A DNA stretch of 64,000 nucleotides from Sphingobium sp. TKS (GTDB taxonomy: Bacteria; Pseudomonadota; Alphaproteobacteria; Sphingomonadales; Sphingomonadaceae): assembly GCF_001563265.1 (NCBI RefSeq), contig NZ_CP005085.1, positions 62,001 to 126,000 of the forward strand, read 5' to 3'. The position numbers and the translations under genes were made by a program. This document shows positions 35,768 to 45,259 of the stretch, piece by piece. A model generated the notes under the pieces. That model was not told the origin of the DNA. It saw only the letters and a program-made list of their open reading frames with translations, and did no database searches. Within the stretch, counting starts at the first letter, position 1. Each line of letters begins with the position of its first letter.

Positions 35768-36916
35768 ATGATCCCCTATGGACGTCAGGATATCAGCCAG
35801 GAGGACATCGATGCTGTCATCGGCGTCCTGCAATCTGATTTCCTTACACAGGGTCCAATGGTCCCGCGGTTCGAGGCAGCAGTAGCTGCGCACGTCGGCG
35901 CTGCCCATGGCGTTGCTGTCAACAGCGCCACCTCGGCGCTGCATATCGCCTGCTTGGCACTTGATTTGGGGCCGGGAGATCGGCTGTGGACGACCCCGAT
36001 CACCTTCGTCGCATCAGCGAACTGCGGACTCTATTGCGGCGCTGAGGTTGACTTTGTCGACATAGACCCAAGAACATGGAACATGTGCCCTAGAGCGCTG
36101 GAACGAAAGCTGGTTGCAGCGGAAACCCAGGGAAGACTTCCCAAAGTGGTTGTGCCAGTCCACCTGGCGGGCCAACCATGCGACATGGCGGCGATCCACG
36201 CATTGGGTCAGCGTTTCGGCTTTCGCATCATTGAGGACGCCTCGCATGCGATCGGCGGTCGGTATCGCGGCGAGTTTATTGGCAACGGGCGCTATAGCGA
36301 TATCACCGTGTTCAGCTTCCATCCGGTCAAGATAGTGACCACGGCGGAAGGTGGTATGGCGCTTACGAACGACGCGGTGCTTGCTTCACGCATGGAGCTT
36401 CTTCGGAGTCATGGGGTCACCCGTGATCCGGATCAAATGACTCACACGCCGGATGGTCCTTGGTACTATCAGCAGGTCGCGCTGGGCTTCAACTATCGTA
36501 TGACTGAGTTGCAGGCGGCGCTCGGCATCAGCCAGATGAAGCGTCTGGAGGCTTTCGTTGCGCGTCGCCACGAGTTGGCCCGTCGCTATGACAAGTTGCT
36601 GGCTGGCCTTCCTATTACACTGCCATGGCAGCATCCCGATAGCTATTCGGGTCTGCATCTCTATGTCATCCGCGTGCCCGTCGCCCGCCGTCGTTCCGTA
36701 TTCGAAGCAATGCGGGCGGCTGGCATTGGCGTGAATTTACACTACATCCCTATCCACACCCAACCCTATTATCAGGCAATGGGCTTCCGTCCGGGCGACT
36801 TCCCCGAAGCCGAACGATATTACGCGGAAGCTATCAGTCTCCCAATGTACCATGTCATGACGGACGCGCAGCAAGACAGGGTGGTTGCTACGCTCATGAT
36901 GGCGTTGGAGCAATGA
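35768..36916 (+). CDS. pseC: UDP-4-keto-sugar aminotransferase
   Basis: A 382-aa DegT/DnrJ/EryC1 family PLP enzyme. The PLP lysine is Lys188 in FHPVKIVTTAEGG, with Asp157 in IIEDASHA. It adds the 4-amino group to the PseB product to give UDP-4-amino-4,6-dideoxy-AltNAc. ATG 35768 lies 3 bp after the pseB stop; a TTG at 35765 is also in frame. It overlaps pseF by 4 bases. Confidence 0.94.
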   Translation: MIPYGRQDISQEDIDAVIGVLQSDFLTQGPMVPRFEAAVAAHVGAAHGVAVNSATSALHIACLALDLGPGDRLWTTPITFVASANCGLYCGAEVDFVDIDPRTWNMCPRALERKLVAAETQGRLPKVVVPVHLAGQPCDMAAIHALGQRFGFRIIEDASHAIGGRYRGEFIGNGRYSDITVFSFHPVKIVTTAEGGMALTNDAVLASRMELLRSHGVTRDPDQMTHTPDGPWYYQQVALGFNYRMTELQAALGISQMKRLEAFVARRHELARRYDKLLAGLPITLPWQHPDSYSGLHLYVIRVPVARRRSVFEAMRAAGIGVNLHYIPIHTQPYYQAMGFRPGDFPEAERYYAEAISLPMYHVMTDAQQDRVVATLMMALEQ

Positions 36917-37617
36917 CACTTTGTGTCATTCCTGCCCGCGGCGGATCGAAAAGAATTCCCCGTAAAAACATTCGCACCTTCCTTGGAAAGCCGATGATTG
37001 CTTGGTCAATTTCAGCTGCCATCGAAGCACAGTGCTTCGATCGGATCGTCGTCTCAACAGACGATGCCGAAATTGCTGAATTGGCCGCGCAGATGGGTGT
37101 CGAGGTACCGTTCCTACGTTGTGCAGAGCTGTCGGATGATAAGACGCCAACCGCGCGTGTAATTGCCGATGCTGCCACTCGGCTCGCCATACCCCCCGCG
37201 ACGCCGGTGTGCTGTCTATATGCCACAGCTCCCTTCGTGCAGGGAAGCGACCTTGCTGAGGGGCTTGCAACTCTTGAGCGAGAGGAAGCCCGGTTTGTCG
37301 TTGCCGTGACGACCTTCCCGTTCCCGATCCAGCGCGCGCTCCGGCGTTCTCCGCAAGGCGCGATCGAGATGATAAAGCAAGAACACATGCTCACACGATC
37401 TCAGGACCTTGAGGAAACTTGGCACGATGCCGGTCAGTTCTATTGGGCAAAGGCAGGCGATTGGGCGAATTCCGGCGCAGGCGTTCTTGCCCAAGGTGCT
37501 TACGGCACCGTCATCGAGCGTCACCGGGTTCAGGACATTGACACCGAAGAAGATTGGGTGCGGGCCGAATTGCTGATGTCCGTCCTAAACGCAAGCATGG
37601 GCAGGAAAGGGGCGTGA
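36913..37617 (+). CDS. pseF: pseudaminic acid cytidylyltransferase
   Basis: A 234-aa CMP-sugar synthetase with the N-terminal signature IPARGGSKRIPRKN (residues about 6-19), VSTDD and the later DIDTEEDW. It uses CTP to activate pseudaminic acid to CMP-Pse, the last pathway step. Clustering with the five other pse enzymes separates it from NeuA. ATG overlaps the pseC stop. Confidence 0.93.
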   Translation: MTLCVIPARGGSKRIPRKNIRTFLGKPMIAWSISAAIEAQCFDRIVVSTDDAEIAELAAQMGVEVPFLRCAELSDDKTPTARVIADAATRLAIPPATPVCCLYATAPFVQGSDLAEGLATLEREEARFVVAVTTFPFPIQRALRRSPQGAIEMIKQEHMLTRSQDLEETWHDAGQFYWAKAGDWANSGAGVLAQGAYGTVIERHRVQDIDTEEDWVRAELLMSVLNASMGRKGA

Positions 37618-38930
37618 GCCGGATCTGTTTCATCGAAAATCGCGGCAAGACCGTGTTTTGGGAAGCGGTAGCCGGCGAACTGGGCAAACGCGGCCATGCC
37701 ATCGGCTGGATCGTCCAAAATCATGCATTCAAACCGCGTGCAAGTCGCTCGAAATCCGATGCGGTTGTGGTGATACCTTACCCGCGCAAGGCTGAATTGC
37801 GGGCACCGAAGGCCGAGCTCAATGCTGCGCTTGCAGCCGACCGCGGCAGATCGCATTTCGGAAATGGCGATAGGCACTACACCTATTACGAAGCTAGGAT
37901 CGAAGCCGCGCTGGATGCATTAATGCCCGATGTGGTAATCGGTGAATCAACTCTGTTCCATGAGCAGTTGGTGATCCGTGCCTGCAAGCGCCGCGGACTT
38001 CGTTATCTTCATCCTAGCATGACCCGTTATCCGGCCGATCGTTTGATGATTCTTCAGGATGACACCCAAAATCCTCTCGGTGGGAGTGGTGAAGTATGGA
38101 GTCTGGATAAAATCGACCAGCACGTACGGTCAATATCGACGGGACAAACCATTCCGACATATATGCGCAAACCTGATCGGCTGCAGAAGGTGCGCAAGGC
38201 AGTCTCATCAGCGCGGACTTGGACGGCCCGGTTGGGCGGAGAACGCTATAACACGCCTTCGCTTGCGCATAAGTTGTTGCTAAACCGCAAGGTAAGTGCG
38301 AGGCTTAAGGCATGGAATGAGTTAGCGCGACCGGTGCCGTCCGGCCAGCGGGCGCTGCTTTACCCCTTGCAAATGCAGCCTGAGGCAAACCTTGATATAT
38401 GGGGGTATCCTTATGCCGATCAGGTCGCCACGCTTGAAGCGATCATGCGGGCTGCGCCAAAAGACGTCGTAGTCGCGGTCAAATTGAACCCCAAGGCCAA
38501 ATATGAAGTGTCAGAAGAGCTCATAAAATTGGCTCGGCGTCAGCGGCGGCTGGTGCTGCTGCCGATGACGATGAATATGGCCGAGGCGCAGAGCCAAACT
38601 ATCGGGACGATGACCGTGACCGGGACGGTGGGCCTGGAAGCCGTGTTCGGTAAGGGACGCTGCATTTCGCTCAGACATCCGATAATTGCTGCCAAACTCC
38701 CAGCATTTCACGGTCGGACCATTGAGGATGCGGTGCGGCTGCTCCTTGAGGAATCGCAGTCAGGTGTGGGCGACGAAGGCACAGGACGCTGGTTGCTGGA
38801 GCATTTTGTTCGAGTTTCCTATCCCGGCATTGTGAATGAGCCGTTGTTTGATAGCCGAGCCATGAAGCTAGAGAACATCGCCTGTGTCGCTGACGCGATT
38901 GAAGCTACAATCACGACATACACATATTAG
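37614..38930 (+). CDS. capsule-synthesis-family protein, candidate pseudaminic acid transferase
   Basis: A 438-aa soluble protein with a GTG start overlapping the pseF stop. Features recall the Capsule_synth/KpsS-like group: GESTLFHEQLVIRACKRRGLRYLHPS, a YPLQMQPEANLD segment, and a late GTVGLEAVFGKGRCISLRHP, which looks like the nucleotide-sugar binding half of a GT-B fold. Enzymes of that group transfer CMP-Kdo-type sugars. Its place between pseF and pseG suggests that it uses CMP-Pse. This is inference; a general capsule-processing role is possible. Confidence 0.7.
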   Translation: MSRICFIENRGKTVFWEAVAGELGKRGHAIGWIVQNHAFKPRASRSKSDAVVVIPYPRKAELRAPKAELNAALAADRGRSHFGNGDRHYTYYEARIEAALDALMPDVVIGESTLFHEQLVIRACKRRGLRYLHPSMTRYPADRLMILQDDTQNPLGGSGEVWSLDKIDQHVRSISTGQTIPTYMRKPDRLQKVRKAVSSARTWTARLGGERYNTPSLAHKLLLNRKVSARLKAWNELARPVPSGQRALLYPLQMQPEANLDIWGYPYADQVATLEAIMRAAPKDVVVAVKLNPKAKYEVSEELIKLARRQRRLVLLPMTMNMAEAQSQTIGTMTVTGTVGLEAVFGKGRCISLRHPIIAAKLPAFHGRTIEDAVRLLLEESQSGVGDEGTGRWLLEHFVRVSYPGIVNEPLFDSRAMKLENIACVADAIEATITTYTY

Positions 38931-38938
38931 GTGTCCTC

Positions 38939-40072
38939 GTGACCATTCCCTTCTCTCGCGTCCTCTTCCGTGCAGATGCATCGCTGTCGATCGGCACCGG
39001 TCATGTTATGCGTTGCCTGACACTAGCCAACGCGCTAGTTGGCAACGGAGCCGAAGTTCTGTTCCTCTGTCGTGATTTTCCTGGACATCTCGGCGGGCTT
39101 GTGCGCGAGCGCGGATATGGACTGATACTCCTGCCGCCACCCGGGAAATTATTTCGACCTCTTGACGAAATATCACCCGCGCACGCATCGTGGCTTGGGA
39201 TGCGCTGGCAGGAAGACGCGAAAGATTGCGTCCCCTACATAAATGCTTTCGCACCCGACTGGCTTGTCGTCGATCATTATGCGCTTGACCGCCGTTGGGA
39301 AGCCGCCGTTCGGCCTCCCAACGCGCGCCTTCTTGTGATTGACGACCTTGCCGATCGGGAGCACGACGCGGATATTCTACTCGATCAGAACGCAGGCCGC
39401 AAAGAGTCTGATTATGCTGGGCTGTTGCCTGACATCTGCCAGCTATTCGTCGGCCCGCGCTTCGCCCTCCTGCGCCCGGAGTTCGCTGAAAAAAGGAGGG
39501 AAGCGCTAGCTCGTCGAAATATGCCGGTTCCGCGCCGCATTTTGATTACCCTGGGCGGTATCGACAAGAACAACGCTACTCGCCGCGTGCTTGAGGCGCT
39601 CCAAAGTGCTGGTTTGCCATTTGATTACGAGATAACTGTCGTGATGGGCGCCAGCGCGCCTTGGGTTGCCGAGGTGCGAGCAGCGGCCTCCCAACTGCCG
39701 TGGCCGACCCGGGTCATAGTCAATGCCACAAACATGGCCCAGATAATGGCAGAAAGCGATCTGGCGATCGGAGCTGCGGGTTCCACATCGTGGGAACGCT
39801 GCGCATTAGGTCTACCAACTCTGCAATTGGTGCTAGCAGAAAACCAGCGCGACGCTGCCCGTGCCCTCGCCGCGACCGGTGCCGCAATGACGATCGACGT
39901 GGGAATGAACCTTTCAGCTAGCCTCGCGCATTGCCTGAAATTATTCGACGAGGACATGTCGCTACTGCCGCGGATGGCACACAGTGCTGCCCAAATCTGT
40001 GACGGTTCCGGTGTTGATTCTTTGAATAACTGGCTGTTCGACAGAACAGGAAGAGATGGAGATATGGCATGA
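38939..40072 (+). CDS. pseG: UDP-2,4-diacetamido-trideoxy-altrose hydrolase
   Basis: A 377-aa GT-B-fold hydrolase that removes UDP from the PseH product. The N-terminal RADASLSIGTGHVMRCLTLA contains the conserved catalytic His22, then LVVDHYALD and the C-terminal nucleotide-binding GAAGSTSWERCALGLPTL. GTG start at 38939, 8 bp after the previous stop. It overlaps pseH by 4 bases. Confidence 0.93.
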   Translation: MTIPFSRVLFRADASLSIGTGHVMRCLTLANALVGNGAEVLFLCRDFPGHLGGLVRERGYGLILLPPPGKLFRPLDEISPAHASWLGMRWQEDAKDCVPYINAFAPDWLVVDHYALDRRWEAAVRPPNARLLVIDDLADREHDADILLDQNAGRKESDYAGLLPDICQLFVGPRFALLRPEFAEKRREALARRNMPVPRRILITLGGIDKNNATRRVLEALQSAGLPFDYEITVVMGASAPWVAEVRAAASQLPWPTRVIVNATNMAQIMAESDLAIGAAGSTSWERCALGLPTLQLVLAENQRDAARALAATGAAMTIDVGMNLSASLAHCLKLFDEDMSLLPRMAHSAAQICDGSGVDSLNNWLFDRTGRDGDMA

Positions 40073-40629
40073 ATGCACTTGGACGTATTCGCGCAATTTC
40101 GCCTGAAGAATTGGAGTTGATGCTTAGCTGGCGGAATGCAACGAACGTGCGGGCAAACATGTACACTCGCCATGTAATTTCGCTTGATGAGCATCTGGCG
40201 TGGTGGGCGAATGTGCGCGAGCGCGAAGACGTCCGCTACTTCATGTACGAATTCCAGGAAATACCCTCGGGGATTGTTGGCTTGACCGAAATAGACCGCG
40301 ACAGCGCAAATTGCTGCTGGGCGTTCTATGCCTCTCCTGATGCGCCAAAGGGAAGTGGCGTGCGGATGGAATATCTCACGCTTGAATATGCTTTTAACGA
40401 TCTGAATTTGGTTAAAATCTACTGTGAGGTTCTGGCTTTCAACAAGTCGGTCATCAAGCTGCATCAGAAATTCGGGTTCCAAGTGGAGGGCATCTTCCGC
40501 CAACAGCACCGCGTTGACGGCCAATTGACTGATATCTACCGGCTGGGACTGCTGTCCGGCGAGTGGGCGGCCAAGCGCGAGGAACTGCTACCGAAGTTAT
40601 TGCACCGAAAGGAAGCTCACCATGTCTGA
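40069..40629 (+). CDS. pseH: pseudaminic acid N-acetyltransferase (GNAT)
   Basis: A 186-aa GNAT protein acetylating the 4-amino group of the PseC product with acetyl-CoA. RISPEELELMLSWRN-like N terminus (residues 9-22), GIVGLTEID and the acetyl-CoA loop region SPDAPKGSGVRMEYLTLEYAF, then KLHQKFGFQVEG. Between pseG and pseI, overlapping both (4 and 8 bp). Confidence 0.92.
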   Translation: MNALGRIRAISPEELELMLSWRNATNVRANMYTRHVISLDEHLAWWANVREREDVRYFMYEFQEIPSGIVGLTEIDRDSANCCWAFYASPDAPKGSGVRMEYLTLEYAFNDLNLVKIYCEVLAFNKSVIKLHQKFGFQVEGIFRQQHRVDGQLTDIYRLGLLSGEWAAKREELLPKLLHRKEAHHV

Positions 40630-41680
40630 GCAGATAGTGATCAATGGCCGCGCTATCGGCAGCAATCATCCTCCCTATGTAATCGCTGAACTTTCGGCCA
40701 ATCACAACGGCAACCTGGAAACAGCGCTACGCATCGTGCGTGGGGCTGCGAAGGCCGGTGCTGATGCTGTGAAGCTACAGACCTATCGTCCCGACACAAT
40801 CACTCTGAAATCCGATAGCGAGCAGTTCCGGATCAGGGGCGGCCTGTGGGACGGGCGCACACTCTATGACCTCTACGAAGAAGCTCATATGCCCTGGGAG
40901 TGGCACAAGTCGCTGTTCGACGAGGCCAGTCGGCTAGAGATCACCATCTTCAGCTCACCGTTTGATGCAACTGCTGTCGACTTGCTCGAAGATCTTGGGG
41001 CACCGGCCTATAAAATTGCCTCGTTCGAGGCCGTTGATCTCCCCTTGATTCGTTATGCCGCCTCCACTCGAAAACCCCTGATCATATCGACCGGTATGGC
41101 GGACGCTGAGGAGATTGCTGAAGCGACCGCTGCGGCGCGTGACAGTGGCTGCACCCAACTGGCGCTGTTGCACTGCGTCAGCGGTTATCCAGCACCGGCG
41201 GCAGACTACAATTTGCGTACAATGACAGATATGGCCCAACGCTTCGGACATGTGGTAGGGCTTTCAGATCACACGCTGGATAATACCACTGCGATCGCCT
41301 CCGTAGCGTTGGGTGGAGCAATTATCGAGAAGCACTTCACTCTCGATCGCTCGGGAGGCGGGCCGGATGATAGCTTTTCACTCGAGCCTGCGGAATTAGT
41401 CGCCCTGTGCCATAGTGCAAAGACCGTATGGGAGGCGCTCGGGAAAATTGATTATGGATTGAAGTCAAGCGAGGTAGGCAATCGTCAATTCCGTCGTTCT
41501 CTATACTTCGTCCGTGATCTGCCTGCTGGGGCGGTGGTCGGGGAAGGCGATGTGCGTTCGGTGCGGCCGGGTTATGGCATCGCTCCTAAGCACTTCCACG
41601 GCGTTCTGGGTCGGACGCTAGCTCGGGCTGTTGAGGCAAACACGCCGTGCTTGTGGACTGCCTTCGATGACGAGATCTGA
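40622..41680 (+). CDS. pseI: pseudaminic acid synthase
   Basis: A 352-aa NeuB/PseI family enzyme condensing 2,4-diacetamido-2,4,6-trideoxy-L-altrose with phosphoenolpyruvate. YVIAELSANHNGN near residue 20, DAVKLQTY, ISTGMADAEEI, LLHCVSGYPAP, and a C-terminal SAF/antifreeze-like domain (RSLYFVRDLPAGAVVGEGDVRSVRPGYG). Completes the six-enzyme set in the operon. Confidence 0.95.
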   Translation: MSEQIVINGRAIGSNHPPYVIAELSANHNGNLETALRIVRGAAKAGADAVKLQTYRPDTITLKSDSEQFRIRGGLWDGRTLYDLYEEAHMPWEWHKSLFDEASRLEITIFSSPFDATAVDLLEDLGAPAYKIASFEAVDLPLIRYAASTRKPLIISTGMADAEEIAEATAAARDSGCTQLALLHCVSGYPAPAADYNLRTMTDMAQRFGHVVGLSDHTLDNTTAIASVALGGAIIEKHFTLDRSGGGPDDSFSLEPAELVALCHSAKTVWEALGKIDYGLKSSEVGNRQFRRSLYFVRDLPAGAVVGEGDVRSVRPGYGIAPKHFHGVLGRTLARAVEANTPCLWTAFDDEI

Positions 41681-41683
41681 TAG

Positions 41684-42949
41684 ATGCTCTACCATCCTGA
41701 ACGGGTCCTGCTGCTAGGTTTCTGCGTCTATCTGGTCGTATTTTTCGTTACGCCGGTGACGCCAACAGTATCAGTGGAACTTGGTAGTGTAATATTCATC
41801 ATATTGAGCTGCGTAAGCTTCTGGGGCGGAAGCATAATTGCTGGTGCTACGCTACCAAACGCTATTGGTCGAGCGCGATCGTCAGAATGGATGAAGAAGC
41901 GTGCACGGATGCTGCTCTTGTCCACCTTTATCTTAGGGACGATCGGTAATATTCTTAAGGAGTTAGATACATACTACGTACGTGGTACAGCAGGTCTCGA
42001 TGCGTTGGCGATGCGCGCAGAGCTGATCGACAATGGCGCAGGACCGTTGTCGATGATCTCCAGTGTTATCTATCCGTTCGGCTATTTCCCTCTCCTGATT
42101 TATCTTGGGACGCCTTGGATTAAACGAAGCCGAACGGTTCTGTTTCTCACCTTAATTTTATTCCTCGTCCCGTCGCTGGATGCACTTGTGCTACTATCCC
42201 GTTCGTCCTTGATGGTCGGGCTGGCGATGATCTATTTCGGCATCGCTTTAACGAGTTACTCGGGGCAAATGTTTCCCAAGCCGATGAGATGGCCTGGCCT
42301 TTTATCGGTATTAGGCTTGGGCGCGATCTCGGCGATCGTCTTCACTGAACGCCTCGATGGAATGGGGATCGATCCCGTCGACTCTATCTATATGTCGGCC
42401 TACGGCTACACTGTGACACCCACGGCATGGGCAGAGCGAGGTCTGAGGACGGGATCGGACTTCCTTGCAAGTTTCCTCACCGCATCCTTGCCTTTATTTC
42501 AGTATTACACGCATTCTTTTTTTGAGTTTCAATTACTGTGGCTTAACAATGACCATCAGGTCCACTCCTACGGATTGTTGCACTTAGATGCGTATGTCAA
42601 GGCGCTAAGCATATTTGGTCTTGCCAAACAAGTCGATGTTATGGAAATTTTCCCACGTGTCGGCGTGTTCACCTCGCTGTTCGGCCCCTTGTGGGTGGAT
42701 TTCGCGTGGGCAGCGCCTTTGATAACAATGTTGTGCGGCTTTTGCGCTCGTCGTCTAGGCGTGGCTTCGGCTCGGGGCGATATAGGGGCGCAGCCATTAT
42801 ACACATTTCTGTGTGTTGTATTATTTTTTGCACCCGTCACAGATTTTTTATTATCAAAAGGTATGTATACATTAAATGCGGCCATAATATTTTGGGTTAT
42901 TTCTCGTGGTTTTGCTAGATCTATAGTAACGATTCGAGAATCTAATTGA
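41684..42949 (+). CDS. Wzy-like polysaccharide polymerase
   Basis: A 421-aa integral membrane protein with about 10-12 predicted helices and a large loop around residues 230-300 (GYTVTPTAWAERGL...YYTHSFFEFQLL). Topology and place match O-antigen/capsule polymerases, which join lipid-linked repeats at the periplasmic face. Begins 4 bp after pseI. Codon use is more A+T-rich than in the tra genes. Sequence identity across Wzy proteins is always weak, so the call rests on topology and context. Confidence 0.7.
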   Translation: MLYHPERVLLLGFCVYLVVFFVTPVTPTVSVELGSVIFIILSCVSFWGGSIIAGATLPNAIGRARSSEWMKKRARMLLLSTFILGTIGNILKELDTYYVRGTAGLDALAMRAELIDNGAGPLSMISSVIYPFGYFPLLIYLGTPWIKRSRTVLFLTLILFLVPSLDALVLLSRSSLMVGLAMIYFGIALTSYSGQMFPKPMRWPGLLSVLGLGAISAIVFTERLDGMGIDPVDSIYMSAYGYTVTPTAWAERGLRTGSDFLASFLTASLPLFQYYTHSFFEFQLLWLNNDHQVHSYGLLHLDAYVKALSIFGLAKQVDVMEIFPRVGVFTSLFGPLWVDFAWAAPLITMLCGFCARRLGVASARGDIGAQPLYTFLCVVLFFAPVTDFLLSKGMYTLNAAIIFWVISRGFARSIVTIRESN

Positions 42950-43001
42950 TCTTTGGAATGATCTGTACATTGTATTGCATTGTCCTCATGAGTGTCCATC
43001 G

Positions 43002-43523
43002 ATGAGAATATGGGTTCTTCGCCTGGAGCGGATATTACTTTCAACGTATGCCGCTCGCATAACCATGCACACCATAATCTGGCTATATGAGCGTCTGTCG
43101 TGGTTATGGGGGCGAATCCGCTTTGGCACCTTGGTGAAAGAACGCGGAATCGGCTGCGTATGCCACTGGAGCGTTCAAATCAAGTATCCCGAGAACATCC
43201 TTCTGGGTGACGGCGTCACCATAGGTACAGGTGTGGTCTTGGGTGCTCACAGCTCAATTACCTTAAGGGACAATGTTCGTCTGTCGCACGATGTAATGAT
43301 TGAGACCGCTGGACTAGAGTTCTCCAACAGGACTCCGCCATACGGACATATATCAAAGCCTGTTCTTCTCGAAAAAGGTGTTTGGGTTGGAGCGCGGGCA
43401 ATCATCCTCGGCGGAGTTACCATCGGGGAGAACGCAGTTGTGGCTGCTGGATCAATCGTCACAAAGCCAGTGCCAGCCGGGGCCGTGGTGGCGGGTATTC
43501 CTGCTCAACAGATCAATGGGTAG
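43002..43523 (+). CDS. hexapeptide-repeat O-acetyltransferase
   Basis: About 173 aa. The C-terminal 110 residues form a left-handed beta-helix of hexapeptide repeats (IKYPENILLGDGVTIGTGV, GVWVGARAIILGGVTIGENAVVAAGS) ending in VPAGAVVAGIPAQ, typical of sugar O-acetyltransferases related to WbbJ/CatB. Start unclear: ATGs at 42975, 43002 and 43065 are possible, none with a strong site. It likely O-acetylates a polysaccharide residue. Confidence 0.8.
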   Translation: MRIWVLRLERILLSTYAARITMHTIIWLYERLSWLWGRIRFGTLVKERGIGCVCHWSVQIKYPENILLGDGVTIGTGVVLGAHSSITLRDNVRLSHDVMIETAGLEFSNRTPPYGHISKPVLLEKGVWVGARAIILGGVTIGENAVVAAGSIVTKPVPAGAVVAGIPAQQING

Positions 43524-43609
43524 TTGTGCGCGCCTGTATTACCACCCCATTCAGAACATCAGATTAGGTTCCGAACAGACATATTCAATGCAAAGCGTGA
43601 GCCCGAGAC

Positions 43610-44503
43610 ATGTCGAAATTACGTACTGTCATTAAGGTAGCCACTGATCCTCGGTGGTGGCCATTCTACGCACAGCGCCGCATCCTCTCACCAGATGCGC
43701 GGAACGCTATCGCTGGACTTGTCGCGAGGCGACGTCCCCAGGCCCGGATTACCGCACCTCAACTCGCTGAGGCAGGCGCAGCGAATCTCGACACGGTCGG
43801 AATTCATCATATGGGCGGAGTGTTGACCACGGATCAATGCGCCGAATTACGGGAATATTTCCTAAGCAAGAAAGTGTTTGACCCGTACCGAGTTCGCAGC
43901 GCTGAATTTCTACCGGATTCGGAACACCGCGATAAACGGGCTCATGTTGCGCACCATCGCGCTGAGGATATCCTCGCCGCTCCTTGGCTTCTTCATTTGG
44001 CGAACGATTCCCGTATACTCGACATTGCTAGCACCTATTTGGGATGCAGGCCGACAATCGGGTACATGGCATGTTGGTGGAGCTATCCCACAGAGGGCGG
44101 ACCACAGCATGTCGAATACTGCCATCGCGATGTCGATGACTGGCGTTTTGTGAAACTGTTCGTATACCTTACTGATGTTGGACCCAGGAGCGGACCGCAT
44201 GTTTACGTGCGTGGTTCCGGAAATGACTCTCGATTAGTCAAGATACGTCGCTTTAGTGATGAGGAGGTGTTCAATACCTTTGGTTCAGACCGATTTGAAA
44301 CTATGACCGGTAAGGCGGGAGAGGCATTCTTCGAGAATACCTATGGCATCCATAAGGGGCAGCCGGTAGAAGACGGCAGCAGACTGATCTTCCAGGTCGT
44401 CTATTCGCTCAACCCGCTGCCGTATTCTCCTGTGAAGCCCGTTCGTCCCAATACACAGCCAGAGCTTCTCGATCCTTGGATCAACAGAATCTATCTTCGT
44501 TGA
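43610..44503 (+). CDS. phytanoyl-CoA dioxygenase-like Fe(II)/2-oxoglutarate enzyme
   Basis: A 297-aa protein with the full iron facial triad spacing: His172-x-Asp174 (CHRDVDD), a distal His248 in GIHKG, and Arg258 (SRLIF) placed to bind 2-oxoglutarate. SGPHVYVRGSG (194-204) is also typical of the PhyH family. Substrate unknown. Embedded in a surface-glycan operon, it may hydroxylate or oxidise a sugar or an acyl group. Confidence 0.72.
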   Translation: MSKLRTVIKVATDPRWWPFYAQRRILSPDARNAIAGLVARRRPQARITAPQLAEAGAANLDTVGIHHMGGVLTTDQCAELREYFLSKKVFDPYRVRSAEFLPDSEHRDKRAHVAHHRAEDILAAPWLLHLANDSRILDIASTYLGCRPTIGYMACWWSYPTEGGPQHVEYCHRDVDDWRFVKLFVYLTDVGPRSGPHVYVRGSGNDSRLVKIRRFSDEEVFNTFGSDRFETMTGKAGEAFFENTYGIHKGQPVEDGSRLIFQVVYSLNPLPYSPVKPVRPNTQPELLDPWINRIYLR

Positions 44504-44518
44504 TTGAAAGAAACCTCG

Positions 44519-45259
44519 ATGCAGATATTCCGGGCGCTTCTCCTGTTTATTTTCCCGACTCCAGTTGTACGGCTGGTGGTAAACGCGATTGGAGGTAAGA
44601 TAGATAAGGGTGTGCGTGTAGGGTTCTCATTGGTCTCAGCCCGCCGACTTTACTTGGGAGCGGGATGTCGGATCGGCCATGGCTCAGTGATCCGGATCGA
44701 TCGTTTAGTAATGCGCTCCGGTGCTTATATTGGACATATGAACTTTTGTACTGGGCCAATCGACATGTGGCTGGGCAATAATTCAGGGATTGGGAATCGA
44801 AATATAGTATCACGAGCACCACGAGGGGTCACGCTCCAGCGCGCGCAACTGAAACTTGGAACATGGGCGAAAATTACCGCGTCTCACAAGATTGATTGTA
44901 CTATGTCGGTGCTGCTTGGAGATTACACCACTCTTGCCGGACAAGGCTCACAGGTGTGGACTCATGGTTATGTACATGCCGATGAGGGTGCTGGGCGTTA
45001 TCGCGTGGATGGTCGTGTAGTCGTAGGCAATAATGTCTATATCGGTTCGAGGGCACTAATCCTGGCCGGAATTTTGATTGCTGACAAAATTGTCGTCGGT
45101 GCGGGGCTTACAGTATCGCGAAACCTATTAGAGCCAGGTTTTTATGTGTCAGCACCAATGCGAACGCTGCCAGTTCCCGCTGAGCCGTCCCAGCGTAGCG
45201 ATCTGCAAGAAATTGACCGTTCAATGCTACTCGAGCGGGTGTTCGTAAGATTGAAATGA
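44519..45259 (+). CDS. acyltransferase, hexapeptide-repeat family
   Basis: A 246-aa protein: an N-terminal hydrophobic helix (about 1-20), then left-handed beta-helix repeats with breaks (GAGCRIGHGSVIRIDRLVM; GNNVYIGSRALILAGILIADKIVVGAG). WTHGYVHADEGAGRY supplies the His typical of the active site. ATG 44519 used; a TTG at 44504 directly follows the previous stop. It overlaps the Wzx gene by 4 bases. Likely glycan O-acyltransferase. Confidence 0.75.
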   Translation: MQIFRALLLFIFPTPVVRLVVNAIGGKIDKGVRVGFSLVSARRLYLGAGCRIGHGSVIRIDRLVMRSGAYIGHMNFCTGPIDMWLGNNSGIGNRNIVSRAPRGVTLQRAQLKLGTWAKITASHKIDCTMSVLLGDYTTLAGQGSQVWTHGYVHADEGAGRYRVDGRVVVGNNVYIGSRALILAGILIADKIVVGAGLTVSRNLLEPGFYVSAPMRTLPVPAEPSQRSDLQEIDRSMLLERVFVRLK

